DNA from: Palsa-506 sp963836355
GTDB taxonomy: Bacteria > Actinomycetota > Actinomycetes > Streptosporangiales > Streptosporangiaceae
Direction of reading: 5' to 3'
DNA length: 64,000 nucleotides
NCBI GenBank assembly: GCA_963836355.1
Contig: CAWIJO010000018.1
Span: 310,001-374,000, forward strand
The notes below the pieces were generated by a model. That model saw only the letters and a list, made by a program, of their open reading frames with translations, made no database searches and had not been told where the DNA came from. This document shows, one piece after another, positions 33,346 to 42,630 of the stretch (the stretch's first letter is position 1; the number at the start of each line of letters is the position of its first letter). The translations under genes were made by a program, and so were the position numbers.

Positions 33346-35481
33346 ATGATCCCTGCTGATCTCCGCGCCCGGGTCGACGCCTGGATCGCCGATGACCCGG
33401 ACGAGCGGGACCGGGCCGAGTTGCGCGCGCTGCTGGCCACCGGCTCCGCGGCCGCGGCCGCGGCCGCGGAGCTCGCGGACCGGTTCGGCGGGCGGCTGGA
33501 ATTCGGCACCGCCGGACTGCGCGGCGCCGTGGCCGCCGGGCCGCACCGGATGAACCGCGCGGTCGTCCGCGGCGCGACCGCCGCCCTGGCCGGCTGGCTC
33601 CGCGACCGACTGACATCCCCGGCCACCCCCGCCGCCCCGGTGGCCCCAGCACTCCCCCCCGGCACACCAGCGCCGTCCGGTGCAGCACTCCCCACCAGCT
33701 TGGCAACCGAGGCCAACCTGCTCGATGTGGCATCGGGCCAGTCAGGTGTGGCCCGATGCCACATCGAGCAACATCCGGCTGAGGCCGATCCGCCGACGGG
33801 TGAGGCTGGCAGGGCCGGAGATGCTGGTGGGGACGTTGTGACAGCGGGCGGGGCCGGGCCTGGACAGGCCGAGGCGGGCGGGGCCGGGCCTGGACAGGCC
33901 GAGGCGGGCGGGGCCGGGCCTGGACAGGCCGAGGCGGGCGGGGCCGGGCCTGGACAGGCCGAGGCGGGCGGGGCCGGGCCTGGACAGGCCGAGGCGGGCG
34001 GGGCCGGGCCGGGCGCGGCCGAGCGCGGCCGGGCTGGCGGGGCGGGGGATGGCTGGGGGGACGTTATCATCGGGTGCGATGCCAGGCATCGGTCGGCGGA
34101 GTTCGCCGAGGAGGCAGCCCAGGTACTCGCCGGGGCCGGGCTGCGAGTGCACATGCTGCCGCCGCGGCAGCCGACGCCGTTGCTCGCCTTCGCGGTAACG
34201 CACCTTTCCGCCGCGGCCGGCATCATGATCACGGCGAGCCACAACCCGCCCGCCGACAACGGCTACAAGCTCTACCTCGGTGACGGCGTGCAGATCATCC
34301 CCCCGGCCGACACCGAGATTGAGGCGGCCATCCGCGCGCTCGGGCCGCTGGCGCAAGTGCCCGTGGCACCGGCCGACAGCCCGCTCATCATCCGGCACGG
34401 CGACGAGATCGCCCGCGCCTACCTGGACGCGGTCACGGCCGGCGTCCGCGCGCCGACCGGCGCGGCCGGGCTGCGGTTCGTCTACACCGCGCTGCATGGC
34501 GTCGCGGCCGGCCTTGCACTGCGGGCATTCGAGCAGGCCGGCTTCGCCGCGCCCGGTGTCGTCGCCGCCCAGGCAGCGCCGGATCCTGACTTTCCGACCG
34601 TCAGCTTCCCGAACCCGGAGGAACCCGGCGCGCTTGACCTTGCGCTCGCGCAGGCCCGCAGTTCCGGCGCCGACCTGGTTATCGCCAGCGATCCGGACGG
34701 CGACCGGCTCGCGGTCGCCGTCCCGGATCCGCAGGCCGCGGGCGGCTGGCGGCCGCTGACCGGCGATCAGCTCGGCGCGCTGCTCGGCGCCTACATTCTG
34801 GAACGCACATCCGCCCGGCCAGACCCGCAGCAACGGCTAGTGGCGACCACGGTGGTCTCCGGAACCCTGCTGGCGAGCATCGCGGCGGCGGCGGGCGTCA
34901 GGTACGCCGAGACGCTGACCGGGTTCAAGTGGATCGTCCGGGCCGCCGATGACGCGGAGAATCTCCGTTTCACCTTCGGTTACGAGGAGGCGCTCGGGTA
35001 CACGATCGGCACGGTGGTGCGCGACAAGGACGGTATCGGGGCCGCTCTTGCCGTGCTCAGCCTGGCCGCCAGGGCCAGGTCGGCCGGCGATTCGCTGCTC
35101 GATGTCTATGACGCCCTGGAGGTCACGCACGGCGTGCACCTGACCGGGCAGCTCACCCTGCGGACCAGTGCACCGGACGAGATCATGGCACGGCTGCGGG
35201 CCCGGCCGCCGGACGCGTTCGGCGCGCTCGCGGTGACCTCGGTGACCGACCTGGCCGACGGGACAGCCGGGCTGCCGCCCGCGGACGTGCTGAGCTACCG
35301 GCTGGCCGGCGGCCGGGTAGTGATCCGGCCGAGCGGCACCGAGCCGAAGCTCAAGGCCTACCTGGAGGTGGTCGAGCCGGTGCGCAGCGGCCGGCTGGCC
35401 GAGGCCCGGCGCGCGGCCGGGGCCAGGATGGATCCGCTCCGCGAGTCCGTGCTGGCCGTGCTGGCCGTGCTGCCAAGCTAG
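33346..35481 (+). CDS. Alpha-D-phosphohexomutase family protein (phosphopentomutase/phosphomannomutase-like) with an expanded repeat insertion
   Basis: A 711-residue protein. RLEFGTAGLRGAVAAGPHRM opens domain 1; GIMITASHNPPADNGYKLYL holds the phosphoserine; VIASDPDGDRLAVAV is the metal loop; GFKWIVRAADD and GYEEALGYTIG are the sugar-binding loops; RPSGTEPKLKAYLE binds the phosphate. Between residues about 90 and 240 the family fold is interrupted, before VIIGCDARHRS, by some 150 extra residues. These come from a palindromic element and five exact 30-base repeats, and probably loop out at the surface. Relatives next to PNP genes interconvert (deoxy)ribose-1- and 5-phosphate, which would link PNP to DeoC. 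ATG 33346 lies just after the PNP stop. Confidence 0.88.
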   Translation: MIPADLRARVDAWIADDPDERDRAELRALLATGSAAAAAAAELADRFGGRLEFGTAGLRGAVAAGPHRMNRAVVRGATAALAGWLRDRLTSPATPAAPVAPALPPGTPAPSGAALPTSLATEANLLDVASGQSGVARCHIEQHPAEADPPTGEAGRAGDAGGDVVTAGGAGPGQAEAGGAGPGQAEAGGAGPGQAEAGGAGPGQAEAGGAGPGQAEAGGAGPGAAERGRAGGAGDGWGDVIIGCDARHRSAEFAEEAAQVLAGAGLRVHMLPPRQPTPLLAFAVTHLSAAAGIMITASHNPPADNGYKLYLGDGVQIIPPADTEIEAAIRALGPLAQVPVAPADSPLIIRHGDEIARAYLDAVTAGVRAPTGAAGLRFVYTALHGVAAGLALRAFEQAGFAAPGVVAAQAAPDPDFPTVSFPNPEEPGALDLALAQARSSGADLVIASDPDGDRLAVAVPDPQAAGGWRPLTGDQLGALLGAYILERTSARPDPQQRLVATTVVSGTLLASIAAAAGVRYAETLTGFKWIVRAADDAENLRFTFGYEEALGYTIGTVVRDKDGIGAALAVLSLAARARSAGDSLLDVYDALEVTHGVHLTGQLTLRTSAPDEIMARLRARPPDAFGALAVTSVTDLADGTAGLPPADVLSYRLAGGRVVIRPSGTEPKLKAYLEVVEPVRSGRLAEARRAAGARMDPLRESVLAVLAVLPS
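33719..33770. repeat. Dispersed palindromic element, copy B, inside the mutase gene
   Basis: Two perfect 21-base inverted arms (33719-33739 and 33750-33770) flank the loop AGTCAGGTGT. The element is read in frame, giving LDVASGQSGVARCHIEQ in the inserted region. Copy A at 6-57 shares one arm at 20 of 21 bases and the loop at 9 of 10 in the reverse orientation. The perfect arms suggest recent insertion or gene conversion. Confidence 0.85.
33844..34023. repeat. 30-bp tandem repeat, five exact copies plus one diverged
   Basis: The 30-base unit starts at 33844, 33874, 33904, 33934 and 33964, with a diverged sixth at 33994. Each encodes Ala-Gly-Gly-Ala-Gly-Pro-Gly-Gln-Ala-Glu. The exact identity implies recent expansion by slippage. 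It lies 73 bases after the palindromic element in the same coding insertion. Confidence 0.93.
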
Positions 35482-35530
35482 CGCCGGACCGGGCCAGGCT
35501 CCGTCCGGGCAGCCAGCCCGGCCGGCCAGA

Positions 35531-35572
35531 CCGCACCGGCCGGCGGACATGAAGTCCCGTCGGCCGGTGCGG
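35531..35572. terminator. Bidirectional terminator between mutase and multicopper oxidase
   Basis: CCGCACCGGCCG (35531-35542) pairs perfectly with CGGCCGGTGCGG (35561-35572). Inside the 18-base loop, GGAC and GTCC can pair again. It sits between two convergent genes, 50 bases after one stop and 46 after the other. Confidence 0.75.
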
Positions 35573-35617
35573 CGCTAGCCGAGCGAATCGGTCTCTACCC
35601 TCCCGCGACGGCGACCA

Positions 35618-38600
35618 TCAAGGTGTCCGGGCGGACACCGTTGTCCAGGCTGAAGCCGCGGATCCGTTCAGCGCCCGCACCCGGAAGTAGTACGTCGTTT
35701 GCCGCAGCAAGCCCATGAAGGTGTGCGCCCGGGTCCGTGCGGAAACTGTCGCGGTCATGACTCCCGTGGTGAACGCGGAGTCCGTCGCCGCCTGGACCGT
35801 GAAGCCGGTGACGGTGGCGGCGCGGCTCTCCGCCCACGCCAGGTCCACCCTCGCCCGCGTGGCGCCGCTTCTGGTCGCTCTCGCTGACAGGTTGGTCGGC
35901 GCGGGCACCGGCGAGGTCACGGTCACCGTTACGGTGTTCGACCACGTGGAGTAGCTGACGTCATTTTCCGCCCTGACCCGGTAGTAGTAGGTCTGGCCCG
36001 ACGCCACGGTGCTGTCCGTGTACGTTGTGGCCGTTCCCGTCGTGGTGAATGTCGTCAGGTTCTGCGTGAAGGCCGCGTTGGTCGCCCGCTGGATCGTCAT
36101 CTGGGTCGCGGTCGGGTAGGTAGCGTTGTTCGCCCAGGTGAGTCTCACCGTCGTAGGCGCGGTCACCGAGCCGGCCAGGCTGGTCGGTGAGGCGGGCGAG
36201 ACCATGAACACCATCGGGCGCATCATGTCGTTTTCCTCGTGACCGAGCAGATGGCAGTGCCAGACGTACTCCCAGCCGAAGTTGTACATCTCGTTGGTGA
36301 CCGTGATCGGGTTGCCCGTCACCGGATCCACTCCGGTGAACTGAGTGGTGGTGCCGAGCGGCCTGGTCGGGTCCAGCGGGCGGATGCTATCGGGCACCTT
36401 GAACGGCAGTTTCGGGACCATCGGGCGCAGCGCCACGATGGCGTCCTCCAGCGGGTTCATCCGGACGGTGTCTTTCCAGCCCAGCTCGTTGGGATCGGGC
36501 GGTTTGATGGCGCCGTCCCAGCCGACCCGGTTGATCAGCTGCACGTCGAATAGATGGAAGTGGATGGCGTGCGTGTCCACCCCGTTGTGGGTGATCTTCC
36601 AGATCTGGGTGCCGTCGTTCAGCGACCCGATCTGCGTGCCGACCTGGGATGGCTTGATGACCTCGGTCGGCGGATCCAGGTACTTGAGCGGGATCGTCGT
36701 CTGCGTCGTGGCGTTGGTGTTCGGCAGTTCCGTCCCGAGGCTCGAATTCATCCGCCCATAGTCGGTGTCGAAGAGTTCCTGGATCGCCTTCGGCTGCATG
36801 GGCATCGGCTTGGTCAGGCCCGGCCAGTTCAGGCTCGTGTCCTGGATCCGGGCGTAGGTGTCGGCAGGCGTGGTGGTGCCGAAGGCCGCGTCGTATGCCT
36901 GCTCCGGCACGATCGGCTTCGGCTCGTCCTTTCCGTACGCGATCGGCAGCTGTGCCCGCAGCTTGGCCAGGTCAAACTCGGGAGCAGGAGTCCCTGCCTG
37001 CACGTCGAACTGCATGACGGTCCGGGTGTTCGGGCCATAGCCGGGCTGCGTGGTCGGCGCGCCGCCGGTCTCGGTCTGGTCCGGGTCCCCGGTGTAGTAG
37101 TCATAGCGCGGGTCGAAGGCCGGCACGGGCGCGGGCGCGTCGTTGTACATGACCAGCTTGGCGCCGGCCGGCACCTGCGAGAAGTCGACGATCACGTCGG
37201 CCCGCTCGGCGGGGCCGAGCACCAGGGTGTGGTCCGTGACGTTGAGCACCGTGATGCTGCGGCGGCTGTAGTCGTAGTTGACCGGCTGGTTCGGCAGGAC
37301 CACCGGCGCGGGCAGGATGCCTCCGTCGTTACCGATCTGGATCATCTGCGGGCCGGCCGCTTTCGGGTCCGGCACCCCGCCGTCCCGGCCGTCGGTCGGC
37401 CAGGTCGGCGGGTAGCCGTCTGTCTTGACCGCCGCGACCATCGGGACCTCGCCGGCATTGGCGTCGTTCAGGGTACCGTTCGGATTCCACATCGGGCCGT
37501 TGGACTTCGCGTAGTACAGCTGGAGGTTCCACGTGCGGTCGTTGGATGCGTTCAGGATGCGGAACCGGTAGGCCTTGCGCTGCACCTTGAGATACGGGTA
37601 CGCAGTCCCGTTGACCACTGGGGTGTCCAAGAACGACTCAGGGACAATGGTGGGCGCCGGCATCCCGGGGACCTGCTTCGGCTCCCACGGCGCGTTGGCC
37701 GGATCGTAGTACGGGTTGGTGACCGGGCCGTGGGTGAGGCCGGTGTAGGGCGGCCAGAACCACGGGCCGTAGTCCCACCGGCCCATCGGCGCCGAGCCGG
37801 TGATGTCACCGGGGTTCTGGTTCGGCATGTAGACGTGCGGGAACCACAGGTTGCCCAGGCCGCCCCACTTGGACTTGTCCCAGGTCGGGTCCTCGGCGGC
37901 CAGCTGGGCGTCATCCGGCACGAAGGTCTTGTCCTGGATGACCAGAGGCATCTCGTCGGAGGGGATTACCCCGTCGGTGACCAGTCCCCGCTCGGTCGGA
38001 TCCTGCAGCTCATAGGGTGCCACTTCGCCGGAGTAGACGTTGAGGCGGGTGATCCCCAGGGCGTGGTCGTGAACCCACATCAGCCTGGCGCTCTGCTGGT
38101 TGGTGTAGAACAAGGTCACCGCGCCCGGCCCGGGGTCGGGCATGTCGGGAACGTTCTGCACGCTAACGCCCTTGGGGTAGGGGGTGTTCTGGCCGGCCGG
38201 GGTGATCCACTGGTTCGGCGTTCCGTCGCTGATCCAGGGCGTGAATCCGCCGTGCAGGTGCATGTCGGCACGGTTCTCGGGATACGTCGTGCTGCCGCCC
38301 TGCGGCCCGGTCCCCGCGCCCATGATGGTCTTGTCCACCGGCAGGAACAGGTTCCCGCCGCTGCCGGTGGGCAGCATGTTGATGAACTTGACGCGGACCG
38401 GCCGGTCCCGCTGGGCAACGATCATCGGGCCGAGGTAGTACGGCTTGCTCGGCGGCGCGACCGTGTTGTTGCCGTTACTGTCCGTCCCTTTGTTGAGCTG
38501 GACATAGCCGTCCAGCTCGGTCGGCGGCAGGTCGCTGCTCATGCGCTGCGTGTACCGCTTCAGCGCGATCACGTAATAGTCGCTGCCGGGATATGTGGTC

Positions 38601-39052
38601 GTATCCGGTGCCGCGGCTGGAATGTAATTCCCCAGATTGTTAGCGTTGTCCGGGCCTACTCCCGGAAGGGAGTCGAAGAACTTCCGGATTCCCGTCCCCG
38701 GTACCACATTATGCGTCGTCGGATCGATCTCGGGCAGCGGGCTGTTGGCATAGTTGGGATACGGACCGAAGTAATCGGGCGGGGCGTTCGGGGTCAGCAC
38801 ATTGGGGCGCGCTCCGGTGCGCGTCCCGGTGGCTGTCGCGCTGCGCAGCCCGAGCGCCGCGGCTCGCTTGGCCGCCGCCGCCCGCATGGCCGGCGTAACG
38901 GCGTGCTTCATGATGTAGGCGGGTGTCAGGGCCTTCGCCGCGCGCACGGCAAGTGCCGGCCTGGGTACTGGCTTGGCCTGGGCCTGGGCCTGGGCCATAG
39001 AAGCCGCAAAGGTAACAATAACTGCTGCGGAAAGCACGAGTTTCTTGTGCAT
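35618..39052 (-). CDS. Secreted multicopper oxidase with two fibronectin type III domains
   Basis: A 1144-residue exported enzyme. Residues 1-21 are a signal peptide (MHKKLVLSAAVIVTFAASMAQA, cleaved after A-Q-A). All four copper-site pairs are present: MHLHGG, VHDHALG, HAIHFHLF, and HCHLLGHEENDM, whose Cys and final Met would ligate the type 1 copper. The final 200 residues form two fibronectin type III modules (TTVRLTWANN and ARVDLAWAES starts, TYYFRVRALNG near the end), likely for attachment to polymer or cell wall. GGAGGG before ATG 39052 selects that start over 39145. The substrate is open; bilirubin-, manganese- and phenol-oxidising relatives exist. Confidence 0.92.
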   Translation of the reverse strand: MHKKLVLSAAVIVTFAASMAQAQAQAKPVPRPALAVRAAKALTPAYIMKHAVTPAMRAAAAKRAAALGLRSATATGTRTGARPNVLTPNAPPDYFGPYPNYANSPLPEIDPTTHNVVPGTGIRKFFDSLPGVGPDNANNLGNYIPAAAPDTTTYPGSDYYVIALKRYTQRMSSDLPPTELDGYVQLNKGTDSNGNNTVAPPSKPYYLGPMIVAQRDRPVRVKFINMLPTGSGGNLFLPVDKTIMGAGTGPQGGSTTYPENRADMHLHGGFTPWISDGTPNQWITPAGQNTPYPKGVSVQNVPDMPDPGPGAVTLFYTNQQSARLMWVHDHALGITRLNVYSGEVAPYELQDPTERGLVTDGVIPSDEMPLVIQDKTFVPDDAQLAAEDPTWDKSKWGGLGNLWFPHVYMPNQNPGDITGSAPMGRWDYGPWFWPPYTGLTHGPVTNPYYDPANAPWEPKQVPGMPAPTIVPESFLDTPVVNGTAYPYLKVQRKAYRFRILNASNDRTWNLQLYYAKSNGPMWNPNGTLNDANAGEVPMVAAVKTDGYPPTWPTDGRDGGVPDPKAAGPQMIQIGNDGGILPAPVVLPNQPVNYDYSRRSITVLNVTDHTLVLGPAERADVIVDFSQVPAGAKLVMYNDAPAPVPAFDPRYDYYTGDPDQTETGGAPTTQPGYGPNTRTVMQFDVQAGTPAPEFDLAKLRAQLPIAYGKDEPKPIVPEQAYDAAFGTTTPADTYARIQDTSLNWPGLTKPMPMQPKAIQELFDTDYGRMNSSLGTELPNTNATTQTTIPLKYLDPPTEVIKPSQVGTQIGSLNDGTQIWKITHNGVDTHAIHFHLFDVQLINRVGWDGAIKPPDPNELGWKDTVRMNPLEDAIVALRPMVPKLPFKVPDSIRPLDPTRPLGTTTQFTGVDPVTGNPITVTNEMYNFGWEYVWHCHLLGHEENDMMRPMVFMVSPASPTSLAGSVTAPTTVRLTWANNATYPTATQMTIQRATNAAFTQNLTTFTTTGTATTYTDSTVASGQTYYYRVRAENDVSYSTWSNTVTVTVTSPVPAPTNLSARATRSGATRARVDLAWAESRAATVTGFTVQAATDSAFTTGVMTATVSARTRAHTFMGLLRQTTYYFRVRALNGSAASAWTTVSARTP

Positions 39053-39344
39053 GAACCCTCCGTCGGGGCAATGGATGCATACTGGAGAGAATTCGGAAAA
39101 CCTGAAGGTGGATGTTTCATGGCTCCCGGATTGCAAAATTAGCATTGGCCAGCACGAATCCGCGGGAATTCACGTCTGCAGCGAGCTCTGTTTTTCTGCG
39201 CAGCACAATTGTCACGTAAAAATTTACAGAAATACTTGGACGGATGTCATATCCGGATTGTCAGGCGGCCGCAGGTCAGCTCGGCGCGGCACGTGGCGCA
39301 GGCGGACTTCACCCGGGGGCGGTTCCCGTGGCAAGCTCGACAGC

Positions 39345-39884
39345 ATGACCAGCATTCACGAGGACCCTGCCTGCGCGGTCGCGCACGGGCATGCTCCGTC
39401 CGCCGCGAACAACCGGACGCTCGTCGCGGTGTTCTTCTCGCCCGTCGCCAGCTACCTGCTGCATTTCGGCCGCGACGCGGGGTTCCGCCCGGTGCTGGTG
39501 GACCCCGACCCGAAGCAGGCGGCCGCCGCGCTCAAGGCCGGCCTCACGGCCGAGACCGGGATACCCGCGTCCCTCGACCAGGCCGCGGACGTCGTGGTCA
39601 CCGATCACCACCGGCCGGAACTCGGCGCCATGCTCCGCGACGCGCTGGCCAGCCCGGCCCGCTGGATCGGCGTGCTGGGCAAGGCCCATCACCCGGCACC
39701 GCATGTTCCCGCGCTGGCCGGGCTCGGCGTGCCGCCGGGTGAGATCGCCCGCGTGCACCGGCCGATAGGCCTGAACATCGGCTCCCACACGCCGGCCGAG
39801 ATCGCCATCTCCACCCTGGCCGGACTGATCGCCGACTACAACCGCCGGGCTGGCGGATTCGACTACCCGACGGTCGTTTCCTAG
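39345..39884 (+). CDS. XdhC-family Rossmann-domain protein
   Basis: A 179-residue protein equal to the C-terminal domain of XdhC. LVAVFFSPVASYLLHFGRDAG is the nucleotide-binding strand-loop-helix (glycine-poor here), WIGVLGKAHHPAPH and PIGLNIGSHTPAEIAISTLA are the later family signatures. XdhC helps insert the sulphurated molybdenum cofactor into xanthine dehydrogenase-type enzymes. The N-terminal XdhC/CoxI domain is absent and no molybdenum enzyme lies nearby, so the role is uncertain. Its end overlaps the convergent cNMP-binding remnant by four bases. The 292 bases before it hold only AT-rich promoter-like sequence. Confidence 0.82.
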   Translation: MTSIHEDPACAVAHGHAPSAANNRTLVAVFFSPVASYLLHFGRDAGFRPVLVDPDPKQAAAALKAGLTAETGIPASLDQAADVVVTDHHRPELGAMLRDALASPARWIGVLGKAHHPAPHVPALAGLGVPPGEIARVHRPIGLNIGSHTPAEIAISTLAGLIADYNRRAGGFDYPTVVS

Positions 39885-40443
39885 CCGTCGCCGGGCACCG
39901 GGGAGGCGAGTGGCCGAGGCCGGCCACCGGGCTGCCTCAGCCACTCGCCCCGCCCCCGCCTGGTTACCCGTTCCCGGCCGGCTGGCCGACCCGGCCCCGG
40001 CGCCCGTCCACGTCCCTGTGCGCCTGCCCCCGCCCGCCGGGACGTGCCGGTCAGAGCCCGCCAGGCGGCGCCCAGCGCAGGCTCGGCGTCGATCATGGCA
40101 GCCAGCCGGTCGGAATCGATCACCAGCACGCGCGCCCGGGTTTCCAGCCGGGCGGTCACCCCCGCCGGCGGCAGCGGGCGGCCGGATTCGCCGACGTCGC
40201 CGACGAAATCGCCGCTGCCGAGGCTCCGCAGCCACGACCCGCCCGCTCCACCGCGGCCCGGCCGTCGATGATCAGGAAGCATTGCCGGCCCGGCCGGCGC
40301 TCGTCGGCGAGGCGGCTTCCGGCCGGCAGCACGGCCTCGTCGGCTGCCAGCTCCAGGAGGCCAGGCAGGCACGGTCGGATGGTCGCTCGGGCGGCGCGGT
40401 CATTCTGATGTTGTGCCTGACGCCCGTTACAAGTTGGTGACAA
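39881..40443 (-). pseudogene. Cyclic-nucleotide-binding (Crp-like) domain gene, frameshifted
   Basis: The first frame, from 40443, encodes the front of a cNMP-binding beta roll: ELAADEAVLPAGSRLADE and CFLIIDGRAAVER. A second frame continues it with WLRSLGSGDFVGDVG, RLETRARVLVIDSDRLAAMI and EPALGAAWRAL, the rest of the roll and a helix. One base is missing in GCGGGTCG (CCC at 40238-40240 on the plus strand); adding a G joins both parts. No DNA-binding domain follows, and the arginine-rich tail to 39881 is not conserved in type. It would be a stand-alone sensor domain of about 187 residues. Confidence 0.75.
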
Positions 40444-40655
40444 GATGACGTTCGCGGAGGTAGGAGACCATGGCGGCGGAGAGTTCCAGGTCGGCGCCGC
40501 CTGCCGGTTACTCGGGGACGCCGCTGCCGCGGAAGCTCGGCATCAAGGCGGGCCACGCGATCGCGCTGATCGACGCTCCGGCCGGATTCGCCGACCTGCT
40601 AGCGCCCTTGCCGGAGCCGGTGACCGTGCAGGACGGGCTGGCCGGAGACACCAGC

Positions 40656-42630
40656 GTAAGAGGACGTGTGTCAAGCGGTACTGCGGGGAATTCGTTGTTG
40701 ATCTTGCTTCGGTGGTGCTGGCCTGGGCGGGTGCTGGTACGGCTGGCGCTTGTGGCCCCTGGTCCGGGGGTGGTTGCGGTGGCTGGGCCGTTCGCGGGCA
40801 TGCTGGCGCCCGCCCGGGCGGATGCTCGTGCCTGGGTGGTGCGGTAGCGCGGGTGCCTTGTGGCCTGGGGCTTCTCGCTCTACGTAGTGCAAGCGGGCTC
40901 GGCCGTGAAGGCCTGCCCCGACAGCGTTCAACCGAGCTGGTGAGAAGCTCCGGGCGACCAGGGGAGAGCTGCCCAGGGTGTCTCACGAGGTTGGTCCTCG
41001 ACGCCGGGGCGGGCTCGCTCTCCCCTCATCTGGAGGGAAGCCTGGTCTAGGGCACTGGTGACGTGGTGCGGTATGCGCTGGTCAGGCTGCCTCCAGGTAG
41101 CGGGGGGCAGCCTGGTGGTCTTTGCGCCCGGCGGCGACATCAGGGTCCCAGCTGGTGCCGTGGACCACGATGGAGTAGATCCAGCGCAGCAACGCGGCGG
41201 CGCACGCCACGCGGGCCTTGGCGCGGCGGCGCCGGGCAGCCTCGGCGGCCGCGCTGGCGTGCCCGGCCCGCCCGGCGCCGTCGTCCTGGGCAACGGCCGC
41301 GGCCTGGCCGGCGGCTGCGGTCATGGCCTGGTATTTCGCTGCCATGACGGGGTTGTGGATCAGCATCGGCCACACGGCGCGCCACGCGGTCAGGCGCAGG
41401 CTGGGACGGCCGCGGCGGGAGATGTGAGCCTCGCCATCGAAGGCGCCCGAAGCGTTATCGGACGGGGACATCCCGGCGTGCTTGACCAGCGATGATGACG
41501 TGTCGTACCGGTTGGGGTCGCCGGTCTCGGCCAAGATCGCCGCTGCCCCGGTCACGGTCAGGCCGGGTATGTCGCCCAGCCGGGCCAGGCCGAGGCTGGC
41601 CAGGGCGGCGGCCAGGGCGGCCTCGGTGTCCCGCTGCTGGGCGCGGGCGCGTTGCAGGTCGCCCAGCTCGGCGGCGATCCGGCGCAGCAGCCCGCGGCGG
41701 TGCGCGCGCACCACGCCCTCAGTGCTGGTCAGCGCAGCGAACACTGTCTTGCATACCGGGCCGTGGATCCGCTGCCCGCCCCAGCCGGGCACGGCGGACC
41801 GGACCAGGCCGGTAAAGGCCTCCACGCCGAGATCAGCCAGTTCCTCCGGCTGGCCGCCGCACCGCGAGGCCACCACCTGCAGGGCCGCCAGCCAGGTCAT
41901 CGACTCAAACGGCTGCGCGCACGCCTCGGTCACCACCGGCCAGGCCACCGACAGGAAGTCCCGGACCCGCTGCACCGACGCGGTGCCCGAGGTGATCAGC
42001 GCGGCGCGGCGCCGCCCCAGGTGCCGCAGAATCCGCCCACACCTCATCCAGCTCCCCGGGAACATAGCAGTGCAGCTCAGCGGCCAGCCGCGCGATCATC
42101 ACGCAGTCAGCCTCATCGGTTTTGCGCGTCGTGTAATCCTGCTGCTGGCGGGCGATATGCGTTACCAGCGGCTGCACGCACACCATCGGCAGGCCCCGCT
42201 CCGCGCACAGCCGCTGCACCTGCAGCCACCGCGGCCCGGTCGGCTCGCACGCCACCGTCACCGACCTGAACCCCTTCGCCCCGGCCTGCCCCGCCGCCCA
42301 GTCCAGCGCCTCGCCCAGCCGGAACGCCTTCACCCGCACCGTCTTACGCGCCAGCACCCGCACATCATGATCAACAACCGCGAGCGCCTGCTTCTCATCA
42401 GCCAGGTCGATCCCGATCACCGCGCCGTCACGCGGCAGCATTCCCCGCAGCTGCTCCCGCCGCGCGTTCCGCCTGCGGTCCCCCCGCGTCATGCCATTAC
42501 CCTTGCCCATAGGACGTCCTCCTGTGTTGCGCCTGGGACACCAAGCCCGAACAATCGCACCAGGAGGACGTCCCCGTCTCAGCTACCACCGGCAGAACAC
42601 GCGCCTCCTGCGCTTCGCCCTATTACTACG
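40656..42630 (-). mobile_element. IS110-family insertion sequence
   Basis: The boundaries are set by where the DUF3052 coding sequence stops and resumes, so they are good to a few bases. There is one transposase gene (minus strand), 120 bases of non-coding sequence before it and about 425 after it. No terminal inverted repeats or target duplication are visible, as expected for IS110. Members use a bridge RNA made from a non-coding end to choose target and donor sites; the long 40656-41081 flank is the place to look here if this is the IS1111-like branch. Confidence 0.85.
41082..42510 (-). pseudogene. IS110-family DEDD transposase, frameshifted
   Basis: The N-terminal frame (42510 to about 42040) holds the RuvC-like acidic set: VIGIDLADEKQALAV, VTVACEPTGPRW, and TRKTDEADCVMIARLAAE. 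The C-terminal frame (to 41082) holds the serine tyrosine-recombinase-like domain, DIPGLTVTGAAAILAE and YDTSSSLVKHAGMSPSDNASG with the conserved serine. An extra T near 42040 (GATTCTG for GATCTG) breaks the chain after GELDEVWAD; the other frame resumes LRHLGRRRAALI. Repaired, it would have about 475 residues. As it stands the element could not move by itself. Confidence 0.85.

Noticed and set aside
33844..34023. CRISPR-like array
   Set aside because: The units abut with no spacers and encode a peptide repeat; no cas genes are present.
32451..34259. Minus-strand ORF of 602 codons with Pro-Ala-Cys repeats
   Set aside because: It is antisense to the PNP and mutase genes; its repeats are the 30-base coding repeats read backwards.
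35595..35945. Possible frameshift at the end of the multicopper oxidase
   Set aside because: The main frame ends YYFRVRALNGSAASAWTTVS and a normal fibronectin end; the other frame shows no domain continuity.
36554..39142. Plus-strand ORF of 862 codons
   Set aside because: It lies opposite the multicopper oxidase, whose copper motifs and signal peptide are clear; the antisense frame has no recognisable fold.
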